A stretch of 64,000 nucleotides of DNA, from positions 1 through 64,000 of the forward strand of contig CAMDEM010000002.1 in assembly GCA_945896675.1 (NCBI GenBank). The letters are read 5' to 3'. Each line of letters starts with the position of its first letter. The first letter of the stretch is position 1. The position numbers and the translations under genes were made by a program. This DNA is from Cyanobium sp. NIES-981 (GTDB lineage: Bacteria; Cyanobacteriota; Cyanobacteriia; PCC-6307; Cyanobiaceae). Shown piece after piece: positions 38,309 through 51,500 of the stretch. The notes below the pieces were generated by a model. It saw only the letters and a program-made list of their open reading frames with translations, did not search any database and was not told the origin of the DNA.

Positions 38309-39165
38309 AGCAGGCTCCGCCACAGGGCCTCGGCATCCGGGGCGATCGGCAGGGCCGTTGGGCCCAGATGGCTGATCGCCCTGCAGCCCAGGCTGTTGAT
38401 TAAGAGGGCACCAGAGCTGCCCATTAGGGCGGTCTCGTCGAGGTTCTGCTCTCGGGCAATTCCCAGAACCAGGGCCCGTTGCCGCATGATCCCCGGCAGG
38501 CAGCCGCTGCTTAGGGGCGGGGTGATCCAGCCCGATCCCGAGCCAGATCCCGATCGCACCATCAGGTTGGTGGTGGTGCCGCAGCTGAGCTCGCCATTGC
38601 TGCTCGGCAGGAGGGCGTCATCGGAACCGGCTGCTTGCGCTTGGCGGCGGGCCTGAATCGAGGGCCCATAGGCAAAGGTTTTGCACTGGCTCAGCAGACT
38701 GGTGGCACAACGCCTTTCGGTGGGGCTCACGATCACCCGCACCGGGTCGAAATTGGGCTGGTGGGGGTTGAGTTGCAGCCAAAAGCGGTGGGCTCGGCTT
38801 GCCTCGGCTGGCGGGATGGCGATTCCCCTGCCACTCGTCCCATTGCCACCGTTTCCCCGGCTCCAATTGAGCCGGAGGGCGCCGCTGCTGATGCCGCTGC
38901 GGCTGATGGCCCCTTGAATCAGGGGCTCCACGGTTGCTTCGTCGGGCGGCTTGGCCAAGCCGAGTAGGGCGGCCGAGTGGTGCCAACGGCCCAGGTGCTC
39001 GGCCAGTAAGCGGGGCTGGCCATCGAGGATCAACACGGTTTCAAACAATCCATCGGCGAGCAGCAGGCCCCGCTCGTTGATCGGCAGGGTCAGCTCGTTT
39101 GGGGAGCCCCACTGGCCATGGGGGCCGGGATCGTTGATCCAGGCGATCGCCTCCGCTTCTCTCAT
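38305..39165 (-). CDS. pabC: Aminotransferase class IV (4-amino-4-deoxychorismate lyase-like)
   Basis: LPINERGLLLADGLFETVLILDGQPRLLAEHLGRW; SNGELSCGTTTNLMV. 4-bp overlap with pabB-like gene. Confidence 0.82.
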   Translation of the reverse strand: MREAEAIAWINDPGPHGQWGSPNELTLPINERGLLLADGLFETVLILDGQPRLLAEHLGRWHHSAALLGLAKPPDEATVEPLIQGAISRSGISSGALRLNWSRGNGGNGTSGRGIAIPPAEASRAHRFWLQLNPHQPNFDPVRVIVSPTERRCATSLLSQCKTFAYGPSIQARRQAQAAGSDDALLPSSNGELSCGTTTNLMVRSGSGSGSGWITPPLSSGCLPGIMRQRALVLGIAREQNLDETALMGSSGALLINSLGCRAISHLGPTALPIAPDAEALWRSLL

Positions 39166-40550
39166 GCCAAGGCCTCCAGCAGGGGTTGGAGTTTCCAGCC
39201 CATCTCCTCGGCTTCGGCGGCTGGATCGGAGTCGGTCACGATGCCGCAGCCGGCGTGCACCCGCAGCCGTTGGTCCTTGATCAGCACCGAGCGGATCAGG
39301 ATGTTGCTGTCGAAGCTCCCATCGGGGCCCAGCCAAAACAGGGAGCCGCAATAGGGACCGCGGGCCACAGGCTCCAGCTCCGCCAGGCGCTGGCAGGCGC
39401 GAATCTTGGGCGCCCCCGTGATCGAGCCCCCCGGCCAGGTGGCGCGCAGCAGGTCCACCACCCCTTGGCCTGGTTGCAGCATCCCTTCCACCACCGAGGT
39501 GAGGTGATGCACGTGCCGGTAGCTCTCCAACCCCACCAACTGGGGCACCTGAATCGATCCGCTCTGGCAGACCCGGCCCAGGTCATTGCGCAGCAGATCC
39601 ACGATCATCACGTTCTCAGCCCGGTCTTTGGGGCTGGTGATCAGTTGGGCGGCTTCCGCCGCATCGGCTTGCGGGTCCTGCTGGCGGGGCCGGGTGCCCT
39701 TGATCGGCCGCGTTTCCACCAGGCCCTTGCCATCCACCTTCAGGAACCGTTCTGGGGAGCTGGACAGCACGGCCTCCCCCTTGGCAGGGCCTGCGGCGAT
39801 GGCTAGGCCGCCAAAGGGGGCCGGGCAGCTGTGGCGCAGGCGCAGGTAGAGGTCCAGGGCATCGGGGGCCGAGGGCGTGTTGGCTTCGCAGCAGGCGGTG
39901 AGGTTGGCCTGGAAAATATCGCCTTGGTCGATCCAATGGCGGATCTGGGCAACCTGCTCGGCAAACCGGCTGGAGCTCGTGTGCCAGGTCCAGGCGTCGA
40001 GGGGAATGGCCCCATCTCTAGGAGTTGCCGTACCAGGGGTTGCAGTTCCAGGCCCAGCCTGGGTTGCTGCCATGGCTGTGATCAAGCCAGCCATCTCCTC
40101 CAACCGCTGGGGTGTGGAGCCTTCCAGCCAAAGGGTTTGGCTCTGGTGATCCATCACCACGATCGGGTCGAACCGGGCCGCCCAAAGCACGGCCATGTCG
40201 CTGTCGGCCCAATGGTGGCCAGGCTCCACCCAGGCCCCTGCCTCGTAGGCCAACCAGCCCATCCATTGCCCGCCGCTGGCCTCGATGGCGGCCAGCGCCG
40301 CAAACGGATCGCTCGCTCCTGGGGTGCCGGGTAGGCCGCGGCACACCTGTTGCTCCAGGGGATGGACGCCGATCCGGCTCCACCGGCCCAGGTCGGAGCC
40401 ATCGCCATCGAGCCATACCAGCCCCTCGGCGCCGAAGTGGTGGGCCAGCTGCCGCACCAGATGGGCCGGTTCACACCAGGGCAGGGGGCGCCGGATGGGG
40501 CTTGGCTTGGTCAATGGCTTTGCAGGGTCAATGGCTGGACAGTGCCCCAC
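39162..40550 (-). CDS. pabB: Anthranilate/para-aminobenzoate synthase component I
   Basis: [92 protein letters not shown]. Confidence 0.9.
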   Translation of the reverse strand: MGHCPAIDPAKPLTKPSPIRRPLPWCEPAHLVRQLAHHFGAEGLVWLDGDGSDLGRWSRIGVHPLEQQVCRGLPGTPGASDPFAALAAIEASGGQWMGWLAYEAGAWVEPGHHWADSDMAVLWAARFDPIVVMDHQSQTLWLEGSTPQRLEEMAGLITAMAATQAGPGTATPGTATPRDGAIPLDAWTWHTSSSRFAEQVAQIRHWIDQGDIFQANLTACCEANTPSAPDALDLYLRLRHSCPAPFGGLAIAAGPAKGEAVLSSSPERFLKVDGKGLVETRPIKGTRPRQQDPQADAAEAAQLITSPKDRAENVMIVDLLRNDLGRVCQSGSIQVPQLVGLESYRHVHHLTSVVEGMLQPGQGVVDLLRATWPGGSITGAPKIRACQRLAELEPVARGPYCGSLFWLGPDGSFDSNILIRSVLIKDQRLRVHAGCGIVTDSDPAAEAEEMGWKLQPLLEALA

Positions 40551-41271
40551 TGGCGAGTTCGGGGTGGCCCGCCTCGATTAGCGCCGCATCGCGGATCCGG
40601 CAGCTGTCGCAGATCCCGCAGGCCTGGTCGCCGCCGCTGTAGCAACTCCAGGTGGCGTCGATGGGCACGTTTAAGCGCAGGGCCTCTCTCACGATCTCGG
40701 TTTTGCTCCAAAGCACCAGGGGTGCCCACAGCTGGGCCCCGTGGCCCTCGCGGCCGCTTTTGCTGGCCAGATCGGCCAGGGCCTGGAAGGCGCTGAGGTA
40801 GTCGGGGCGGCAGTCGGGGTAACCGGAATAGTCGATGGCATTCACGCCGAGCACCAGCTTGGTGGCCCCCCGGGCCTCCGCCAGGCTCAGGCCTAGGGCG
40901 ATGAACACCGTGTTGCGCCCGGGCACATAGGTGCTGGGGATCACGCCGCTTTGGACACCATCGGTGGGCACGGCGATGGCCTGGTCGGTGAGGGAAGAGC
41001 CGCCCCAGCTGGCCAGGTTGACGGCGATGGTGTGGTGCTCGGCCAGCTGCAGGGCTTGGGCAACGGCCTTGGCTGCGACCAGTTCCCGCCGGTGCCGCTG
41101 GCCGTAATCAAAGGAGAGGCCAATCACGGCATAACCCGCCTCCATCGCCAGAGCTGCGGCCGTGGCGGAGTCCAGTCCGCCGGACAACAGGGCAATCGCA
41201 GTGGGTTGGGGTGTGGGCAAGGGACTGGCAGTTGCCGGATCAATGGCAAAAGGCTGCCAGATCACCGTCAA
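40528..41271 (-). CDS. queC: 7-cyano-7-deazaguanine synthase QueC
   Basis: [98 protein letters not shown]. Confidence 0.96.
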   Translation of the reverse strand: MTVIWQPFAIDPATASPLPTPQPTAIALLSGGLDSATAAALAMEAGYAVIGLSFDYGQRHRRELVAAKAVAQALQLAEHHTIAVNLASWGGSSLTDQAIAVPTDGVQSGVIPSTYVPGRNTVFIALGLSLAEARGATKLVLGVNAIDYSGYPDCRPDYLSAFQALADLASKSGREGHGAQLWAPLVLWSKTEIVREALRLNVPIDATWSCYSGGDQACGICDSCRIRDAALIEAGHPELASGALSSH

Positions 41272-41297
41272 GATGGGGTGAAACCGATGGTTTGGCT

Positions 41298-41852
41298 GTG
41301 AGTGTGCGTCTGAGGGTCTTCCCTGGTCTTGCCGTTGCCGCCCTGGCTGCTCCCCTGGCTGCCGTCTTGGGTGCCGTCGTGGCTGCGCCTGGGGCCCGGG
41401 CCATTCCGCGCCTGGATCTCAGCCCCTTCCCCCCAGCCGCTCCTGGGGAAACCCGTTGGGTGATTCAGCTGCCAGGCCTGCTTCCTTCCTCCAGCGATCA
41501 GGCCATCTCCGGGAACCCCCGCGATTGGCGGGTGCAGGTGATCGTGGGCCAGCTGGCCAAGGTGGACTGCAACATGCATAGCTTTTCTGCCCAACTCCGC
41601 ATCGAGAAGGGCAAGGCAGATCCGGTTGTTCCCTATCTGCGGGTGAGCGATGTGGGTCCGATGGCCTCCACCCGCATGGCTTGTCCCGCCGGTGAGCCCC
41701 TGCAAGAGAAGTTTGTGGCGATGGCGGGCCGGCCGTTTGTGATGCCTTACAACGTCAGTCGGCCGATCGTGGTTTACGCCCCGAAGCCCCTTGTGGTGCG
41801 CTGGCGGCTCTGGAAGGCCGAGACGCAGGAGCGGCCCGCGGGCAGCTTTTAA
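41298..41852 (+). CDS. eco: Ecotin-like serine protease inhibitor, secreted
   Basis: Signal peptide, then RWVIQLPG...[24 protein letters not shown]...[29 protein letters not shown]...[25 protein letters not shown], which matches the ecotin core (VDCN, MACP, PIVVY, WKAE). GTG start. Confidence 0.9.
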   Translation: MSVRLRVFPGLAVAALAAPLAAVLGAVVAAPGARAIPRLDLSPFPPAAPGETRWVIQLPGLLPSSSDQAISGNPRDWRVQVIVGQLAKVDCNMHSFSAQLRIEKGKADPVVPYLRVSDVGPMASTRMACPAGEPLQEKFVAMAGRPFVMPYNVSRPIVVYAPKPLVVRWRLWKAETQERPAGSF

Positions 41853-41876
41853 GCGGGCCCTTCAACGACCCGACCC

Positions 41877-44247
<2,371 letters not shown>

Positions 44248-44300
44248 TCAATCTACCGATAGCCACCAAGGGGGCTTCTGGCTTGACCTTCAGCGGGGCT

Positions 44301-44816
44301 TCAGGCTTCCAGCAGGCTGCGCAGCATCCAGGCGGTTTTTTCGTGGATCTGCAGCCGCTGGGTGAGCAGGTCGGCCGTGGGCTGGTCGTTGGCGTCGTTC
44401 ACCAGGGTGAACAGGCCGCGGGCGGTGCGGGCGACGGCTTCATGGCCCATCACCAGCTCCCGCACCATGGCCAGGGCATTGGGTACGCCTTCAGTTTCCT
44501 GGATCGAGGCCAGGGCCGCAAAGTTGGCACCGCCAAAGGGGGCCGGGCAGCCCAGGGCCCGGATGCGTTCGGCGATCACATCGAGGGCGGTCCAGAGCTC
44601 GGTGTACTGGTTCATGAACATCAAATGGAGCGTGTTGAACATCGGTCCAGTCACGTTCCAGTGGAAGCCGTGGGTTTTGCCATAGAGCACGTAGCTATCG
44701 GCCAGCACCCTGCCCAGGCCAGCGGCGATCTCCTGGCGCTGAGCCTGGGAGATGCCGATGTCGATCGTGCCCATGGTGATGGTCTCGATCTCAAGGCTGC
44801 CGGTGGCGCTGGTCAT
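44301..44816 (-). CDS. dps: Dps family DNA-binding/ferritin-like protein
   Basis: LADSYVLYGKTHGFHWNVTGPMFNTLHLMFMNQYTELWTALDVIAERIRALG. Internal ATG start at 44816. Confidence 0.94.
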   Translation of the reverse strand: MTSATGSLEIETITMGTIDIGISQAQRQEIAAGLGRVLADSYVLYGKTHGFHWNVTGPMFNTLHLMFMNQYTELWTALDVIAERIRALGCPAPFGGANFAALASIQETEGVPNALAMVRELVMGHEAVARTARGLFTLVNDANDQPTADLLTQRLQIHEKTAWMLRSLLEA

Positions 44817-44854
44817 GGTTGGTGAGGGGCGATGGAACGGGTTTTGGCGGGAAT

Positions 44855-46678
44855 TTAGGCCTCTTCGTCTTCCCAGGTGCTGGCCACATGCAGCTCGTCG
44901 AGTTGCTTGGCGGCGACCCCCCCTGGGGCACCGGTCATCAGGCAGCGGGCCTGCTGGGTTTTGGGGAAGGCAATGGTGTCGCGGATGGAGTCTTCGCCGG
45001 CGAGCAACATCACCATCCGGTCGATGCCGAAGGCCAGGCCGCCGTGGGGAGGGGCGCCCATGTCCAGGGCGTCCATCAGGAAGCCGAACTGCTGATTGGC
45101 CTCTTCTAACGGCAGGCCAATGGTTTGGAGCACCTGGCGCTGCAGATCCGAGTTGTGGATGCGCAGGGAGCCTCCGCCCAGTTCCAGGCCATTGAGCACC
45201 AGGTCGTAGGCCTGGGCGCGGGCGGTGGGCAGGGTGGCGGCCCATTGGCTGGGGTCGTCGCCCAGGTCGCCTGGGTTGGGGGCGCAGAAGGGATGGTGCA
45301 GGGCCTCGAGCCGGTTCTCCTCGGCGTTGAACTCGAACATCGGGAAATCCACCACCCACAGGAAGTTCCAGGTGCTGTTCTCCTTGTCGGGGGTGACCAG
45401 ATTCAGCTCCCGGGCCAGGTATTGGCGCACCCGATCGAGGGCCTTGTTCACTGTGGCCGTGTCGCCGGCGCCAAACAGCAGCAGGGTGCCCGGTTGGGCG
45501 CCGGTGCGCTCCAGCAGTTCGGCCTTGATCGCCTCCGAGAGGTTGTCTTTGATGGCGCCGATGGTGTCGACCTCACCGCCATCCCGCACCCGGATGAAGG
45601 CCAGCCCCCCCGCGCCCGCGGCCTGGGCTTCGCTGAACACATCGCCGCCGGGCTTGATCCGCACGTTGCTGATCGCCTCATTGCCGCCGGCCACGGCGAT
45701 GCACTTCACCGAGCCCCCCGAGGCCACCGCGCCGGAGAAGACCTTGAAGCCCATGTCTTTGACCAGGTCGCTCACGGTGGTGAGTTCCATGCCGTAGCGG
45801 GTGTCGGGCCGATCGGTGCCGAAGCGATCCATGGCCTCATGCCAGGTGAGGCGTGGGAAGGGCCTGGGCAGATCAACCCCTTTGACGGCCTTCCAGATGC
45901 TGGCGATCAGGGTTTCGTTGAGCTCGAGGATCTGCTCTTGATCCATGAAGCTCATCTCGATATCCAGCTGGGTGAATTCCGGCTGGCGATCGGCCCGGAG
46001 GTCTTCATCGCGGAAGCAGCGGGCCACCTGGTAGTAGCGCTCGATGCCGCCCACCATCAGGAGCTGCTTGAACAGCTGGGGGGATTGGGGCAGGGCAAAC
46101 CATTCGCCGCCGCACACCCGCGACGGCACCAGGTAGTCGCGGGCGCCTTCCGGGGTGGAGCGGGTGAGGACGGGGGTTTCCACCTCGATGAAGCCCTGGT
46201 CCTCCAGGTGGCGGCGGGCGGCCTGGATGGTTTGGGCCCGCAGCCGCAGGTTGCCGTTCATGCGCTCGCGGCGCAGATCCAAATAGCGGTGGCGTAGGCG
46301 TAGTTCTTCGCGCACCTGTTCGTCGTCGTGCACCGACACCTGGAAGGGCAGGTTGCCGCGCACGCTGTTGAGCACCGTGATGGAGCTGGCCAGCACCTCG
46401 ATGTGGCCCGTGGCCAGGCGGTCGTTGATCGATTCGGCGGGCCGATTGCGCACCTTGCCCTCCACCTGGAGCACGGTTTCGTTGCGCAGGTGTTCTGCGA
46501 CGGCGAAGGCTTCAGCGCTCAGGTCGGGGTCCACCGTGATCTGCACGCTGCCGCTGCGGTCGCGCAGGTCGATGAAGATCACCCCACCGTGGTCGCGGCG
46601 CCGATCCACCCAGCCGCAGAGCTGGACCGCTTGGCCGCTGGATTCACTGCGCAGATCACCGCACCCGTGGCTGCGCAT
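44855..46678 (-). CDS. aspS: Aspartyl-tRNA synthetase
   Basis: [85 protein letters not shown]. Confidence 0.97.
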   Translation of the reverse strand: MRSHGCGDLRSESSGQAVQLCGWVDRRRDHGGVIFIDLRDRSGSVQITVDPDLSAEAFAVAEHLRNETVLQVEGKVRNRPAESINDRLATGHIEVLASSITVLNSVRGNLPFQVSVHDDEQVREELRLRHRYLDLRRERMNGNLRLRAQTIQAARRHLEDQGFIEVETPVLTRSTPEGARDYLVPSRVCGGEWFALPQSPQLFKQLLMVGGIERYYQVARCFRDEDLRADRQPEFTQLDIEMSFMDQEQILELNETLIASIWKAVKGVDLPRPFPRLTWHEAMDRFGTDRPDTRYGMELTTVSDLVKDMGFKVFSGAVASGGSVKCIAVAGGNEAISNVRIKPGGDVFSEAQAAGAGGLAFIRVRDGGEVDTIGAIKDNLSEAIKAELLERTGAQPGTLLLFGAGDTATVNKALDRVRQYLARELNLVTPDKENSTWNFLWVVDFPMFEFNAEENRLEALHHPFCAPNPGDLGDDPSQWAATLPTARAQAYDLVLNGLELGGGSLRIHNSDLQRQVLQTIGLPLEEANQQFGFLMDALDMGAPPHGGLAFGIDRMVMLLAGEDSIRDTIAFPKTQQARCLMTGAPGGVAAKQLDELHVASTWEDEEA

Positions 46679-46716
46679 GGAAAATCCCTAGAAGTCTTCA
46701 GGGATTTTCCCATGCG
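46674..46716 (-). promoter_or_regulatory. Inverted repeat overlapping the aspS start codon, between gcvT and aspS
   Basis: CGCATGG-AAAATCCCT (46674-46689) / loop AGAAGTCTTC / AGGGATTTTCCCATGCG (46700-46716): near-perfect stem with one bulge. Confidence 0.6.
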
Positions 46717-46728
46717 AACCCGCGGGAT

Positions 46729-47865
46729 TTAGGCCCGCCGGTAGAAGGGGCGCTTCACCACCACGGCAGGCTCCGACTTGCCGCGGATCTGCACGGCCAG
46801 CTCCGTACCCAGTTTCGAGGCGGCAGGGGGCACATAGGCCAGGGCAATCGCTTCCCCCAGGCTGGGCGACCAGGTGCCACTGGTCACTTCTCCCACCACC
46901 TGATCGTTGTGCAGCACGGGGTAGCCATGGCGGGCAATGGCGCGGCCCTGGAGCTTGAGACCCACAAGCCGTTTACCCACCCCCTCGGCGGTTTGGCGCT
47001 CGAGCACCTCGCGGCCGATGAAGGGCTTGGGCATCTCCAGGTGCACCAGCCAGCCCAGACCGGCTTCCAGGGGGGTGGTGCTGGCATCCATCTCCTGGCC
47101 ATAGAGGTGCATGGCCGCTTCCAGGCGCAGGGTGTCGCGGGCCCCCAGGCCGCAGGGGGTCACCCCCTCACCGAGCAGTTGCTGCCAAAGGGCCAGGCCT
47201 GCGGCGCGATCCAGCAGCAGTTCGCAGCCGTCTTCACCGGTGTAGCCGGTGCGTCCCACAAACGCCTGGGCCCCCGCAGCGGCCCCTTGGGCCGTGCCGT
47301 TGAGGTTCAGATCGCGGTGGCCAAAGCGGGGTAAGCCGCTGAGGTTTGTGCCGCTGAGGGCTTCCAGCCTGGCCATGGCTTCGGGCCCTTGCAGCGCCAG
47401 CAAGACGCCATCGCCCTTGCGATCGGCAATCGTGATGCCGGCCGGTTCGAGCTGGCTGCGCAGCCAGGCGGTGTCGGCGTCAGCGCAGGCCGCATTGATC
47501 ACCAGCAGCAGTTCGGCTTGGCCATCCCTCTGGCCCCGGTCGTAGACGATCAGATCGTCGCGGATGCCCCCGGCTGCGTTGAGGAGCACGGTGTAGCAGG
47601 CCTCCCCAGGGCCGATGCGGAACAGGTCGGTGGGCACCAGGGCCTGGAGGGCATCCTTGGGACCAGCACCTCGCAGGGTGATCACCCCCATGTGGGAGAT
47701 ATCGAACACACCGCAGCTGCTGCGCACGGCCTGGTGCTCGGCGACCAGGCCGGCAAATTGCACGGCCATCTCCCAGCCGGCAAAGGGCACCATCCGCCCG
47801 CCGGAGGCTTGGGCGGCTTCAAAAAGGGGCGTTCGCTGGAGGGGCCCCGCAGAGGGATCGGCCAA
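46729..47865 (-). CDS. gcvT: Glycine cleavage system T protein (aminomethyltransferase)
   Basis: RTPLFEAAQASGGRMVPFAGWEMAVQFAGLVAEHQAVRSSCGVFDISHMGVITLRG; GRTGYTGEDGCELLL; RDTLRLEAAMHLYGQEMD. Confidence 0.97.
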   Translation of the reverse strand: MADPSAGPLQRTPLFEAAQASGGRMVPFAGWEMAVQFAGLVAEHQAVRSSCGVFDISHMGVITLRGAGPKDALQALVPTDLFRIGPGEACYTVLLNAAGGIRDDLIVYDRGQRDGQAELLLVINAACADADTAWLRSQLEPAGITIADRKGDGVLLALQGPEAMARLEALSGTNLSGLPRFGHRDLNLNGTAQGAAAGAQAFVGRTGYTGEDGCELLLDRAAGLALWQQLLGEGVTPCGLGARDTLRLEAAMHLYGQEMDASTTPLEAGLGWLVHLEMPKPFIGREVLERQTAEGVGKRLVGLKLQGRAIARHGYPVLHNDQVVGEVTSGTWSPSLGEAIALAYVPPAASKLGTELAVQIRGKSEPAVVVKRPFYRRA

Positions 47866-48051
47866 GGGGCAAGGCAGGCGGCATGGCCTGGATCCTATGG
47901 AGACGGGCCAGATGTGCCCATGGGCTGGGAGGTGAACTTCGGAGGTGAACGTCCGGCCGGATTCGGGGGAAAACCTAAGTTTTCAAAGGATGTTGCAGCA
48001 GACGCGCAGCATGTTTGCTCTTTTGAAGCGATCCACACCCTGGGGGTGGCC

Positions 48052-48501
48052 ATGGGCGTTGTAAAAAGGAGCATCACAAATCACTCTTCGGAGCCGCCTC
48101 TATTGGTCACAGCACTCGCAATCACCCCCCCCATTGAGTTGATGGCGGCCCAGGTCGACTGTGAGGTGCTCACCTTGCCTACCGGCGCCAAGCTGTTTTC
48201 CCGGGGTGCCCCCGCGGATTCCATCTACGCGGTGCGGCGAGGGATCGTTGAGGTGGTGGGCGAAGGCGGCGAGAAGCTCTGCTACCGCCCCGGCGAGTTT
48301 TTGAGCTACCAGGACATCGTTTGGTTTGTGGGCACCTATCGCAACGAGGCGTTTGCCCGCACCCCCGTGGAAGTTCTGCGCCTGGAGCGGCTCCGCTTTT
48401 TAAACCTGCTCCACAACCATCCGACCCTGGCGGTGTTGTTGATCAGCCAGCAACATGAGCGCCTGAGGGAGCAGCGCACCAGCGGCACCTGCTGCTACTG
48501 A
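48052..48501 (+). CDS. Cyclic nucleotide-binding-domain protein (Crp-like sensor domain without HTH)
   Basis: LPTGAKLFSRGAPADSIYAVRRGIVEVVGEGGEKLCYRPGEFLSYQDI resembles the cNMP-binding fold; the protein ends before any HTH. Confidence 0.75.
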   Translation: MGVVKRSITNHSSEPPLLVTALAITPPIELMAAQVDCEVLTLPTGAKLFSRGAPADSIYAVRRGIVEVVGEGGEKLCYRPGEFLSYQDIVWFVGTYRNEAFARTPVEVLRLERLRFLNLLHNHPTLAVLLISQQHERLREQRTSGTCCY

Positions 48502-48536
48502 GTAGGCCTCTCCCGGTTGCTCTTTAGGGAGTTTGC

Positions 48537-49400
<864 letters not shown>

Positions 49401-49453
49401 CTAAGCGCTTCGGGGGTGTAGCGCCCAAGACATCGCCCTGGCAGGCTCAAGCC

Positions 49454-49903
49454 ATGGCAGCTGGGCGACCCATCGGTGATCTGCACGTGAGCGCCGCCGT
49501 GGTGATCCCAGCGGCGGAGTTGCAGTGGCGATTTTCCAGGGCTTCCGGGCCAGGGGGTCAGAACGTCAACAAGGTGGAGACCGCCGTCGAGCTGGGCTTT
49601 GATCTGGAAGGCACCAGCGCCATCGGCCCGTTCCAAAAACAACGGCTGCTGGAGCGGCTGGGATCCCGGTGCGTGGCTGGTTGCCTGCGGGTTGCGGTCT
49701 CCGAGCATCGCTCCCAGTACCAGAACCGCGAGCTCGCCATGCAGCGCCTGGGCGATCTACTGCGGGAGGGGTTGAAGCCGCCTCCAAAGCTTCGCAAGCC
49801 CACCAAGCCCACCCGGGGGGCCGTGAAGCGGCGTGTTGACGCAAAGAAGCAAAAAAGTCAGGTCAAACAGGCCAGGCAACGTCCTCGCTCCATGGACGAT
49901 TAG
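49454..49903 (+). CDS. arfB: Peptide chain release factor-like protein (ArfB/YaeJ type)
   Basis: WRFSRASGPGGQNVNKVETAVEL (GGQ motif) and C-terminal basic tail KRRVDAKKQKSQVKQARQRPRSMDD. Confidence 0.9.
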   Translation: MAAGRPIGDLHVSAAVVIPAAELQWRFSRASGPGGQNVNKVETAVELGFDLEGTSAIGPFQKQRLLERLGSRCVAGCLRVAVSEHRSQYQNRELAMQRLGDLLREGLKPPPKLRKPTKPTRGAVKRRVDAKKQKSQVKQARQRPRSMDD

Positions 49904-50065
49904 GACCTGCCCAGGCTGGTCCCATGAGACATGGAGAGAAGAATAAAATCAGTAAAGTAATGAGGGATACATTGAGATGCATTCTTGGGCACGCTTTGCC
50001 CTGTGGGGATGTCGCTGGAGTAGGTAAAAATATTGTGATAAATTTATTGTCTATGCCAGTCTGTT

Positions 50066-51496
50066 GTGCAAGAGTTGCAGTCTGAATTTGCGTCTCGAGA
50101 AAAAGTTCTTATCGGTTCAGAAGAGTGGTGTAATTGGCCCAATGCTGGCCTCCATGCCATCCGGGCCAGGGTTGACTCAGGTGCCAAGACTTCAAGTATT
50201 CATGCGATCAATATTTCGACGTTCCAACGCGGTGGCAAGGATTGGGTGCGCTTTGGTGTGCCCCCTTTTCAAGGGAACAAAAGAATTGTGCTTTACCATG
50301 AGTCAGAGATTTTAGAATTTCGCAGGATAAGGAGTAGTAGCGGTTCGACTGAGTCGAGGTGTGTCATCAAAGAGCTCGTATCAATTGGAAATTATAAATT
50401 TGAGATCGAAATTACCCTTGCCAATAGGGACGCGATGGGCTATCGCATGCTGCTTGGTCGTGAAGCCATTGTCGATCGCTTTGTCGTCGACCCATCGGAG
50501 TCTTTCCTGCATGGAAATTATGACCAAGAGGCATTAAAGAAGCTCTATCGTCAGCCTGCACCTGGATCTAGGGGTTTGAATATCGGAGTCTTGGCCAGTA
50601 ATCCAAAGCTTTACAGTAATCGACGTCTGATTGAGGCTGGGGAAGAGCGCGGTCACAATATGCGCTTTTTAAGTGTCAAGGACTGCTATATGCGACTCGA
50701 TCATCTTCGACCCCAAATCCATGGTCGAGGCGGGGATGCGGTCGAGGGCTTGGATGCAATTATTCCCCGGCTACGGCCAAGCGTTACTTTTTATGGATGT
50801 GCGCTCGTTAGGCAGTTCAGCGCCCTAGGTGTGCCGTCTTTAAATAGCTCGGATGCCATCGCTGCCTCCAGAGACAAGTTATTCGCGTCTCAGTTGTTTA
50901 TTCGCAATGGCTTGAGTATGCCGCTCACGGGTTTCGCCCACTCTCCGTTGGACACGAAAGAGCTGATTGACATGGTTGGGGGAGCTCCATTGATTGTGAA
51001 GCTTTTGGTGGGTACGAAGGGTCAGGGCGTGATCTTGGCTGAAACAAACAAGGCCGCAGAAGGTGTTATCAATACAATGAAAAGCTTGAATGCAAATCTA
51101 TTGGTTCAGGAATTTATTCGTGAAGCCAATGGCAGCGATCTTCGCTGCTTTGTCGTTGGAGGAAAAGTGGTAGCGGCTATTGAGAGAACGGCTGCCCCCG
51201 GAGACTACAGAGCGAATCTGCATCAAGGCGGTGTCGCAAGAAAAGTCCGACTTGATTCTGGGGAGCGCAAGCTTGCCATAGCAGCATCGAGGGCATTGGG
51301 GTTAACCGTTTGTGGCGTTGATATCATCCGATCGAGTCGGGGTCCTTTGTTGCTTGAGGTCAATTCAAGTCCCGGACTAGAGGGCATCGAAAAGGCAACT
51401 GAAAAAAATGTTGCCGGATCAATCATTGAGGAGCTGGAGCGCCAGCTGGGCTGGAATGCATCGACGAAGAACTTGCCGTCCCAACTTTCAACTTAA
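50066..51496 (+). CDS. Fusion of RimB-like retropepsin/ATP-dependent zinc protease domain with RimK-type ATP-grasp ligase
   Basis: N-terminus VRARVDSGAKTSSIHAINIS...GYRMLLGREAIVDRFVVDPS (DUF785-like); C-terminus ASRDKLFASQLFIRNGLSMPLTGFA...LIVKLLVGTKGQGVILAE...VQEFIREANGSDLRCFVVGGKVVAAIERTAAPGDYRANLHQGG...LLLEVNSSPGLEGIEKAT (RimK). Confidence 0.9.
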   Translation: MQELQSEFASREKVLIGSEEWCNWPNAGLHAIRARVDSGAKTSSIHAINISTFQRGGKDWVRFGVPPFQGNKRIVLYHESEILEFRRIRSSSGSTESRCVIKELVSIGNYKFEIEITLANRDAMGYRMLLGREAIVDRFVVDPSESFLHGNYDQEALKKLYRQPAPGSRGLNIGVLASNPKLYSNRRLIEAGEERGHNMRFLSVKDCYMRLDHLRPQIHGRGGDAVEGLDAIIPRLRPSVTFYGCALVRQFSALGVPSLNSSDAIAASRDKLFASQLFIRNGLSMPLTGFAHSPLDTKELIDMVGGAPLIVKLLVGTKGQGVILAETNKAAEGVINTMKSLNANLLVQEFIREANGSDLRCFVVGGKVVAAIERTAAPGDYRANLHQGGVARKVRLDSGERKLAIAASRALGLTVCGVDIIRSSRGPLLLEVNSSPGLEGIEKATEKNVAGSIIEELERQLGWNASTKNLPSQLST

Positions 51497-51500
51497 GTTT

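Noticed and set aside
45125-46297. 390-aa plus-strand ORF
   Set aside because: Antisense to aspS.
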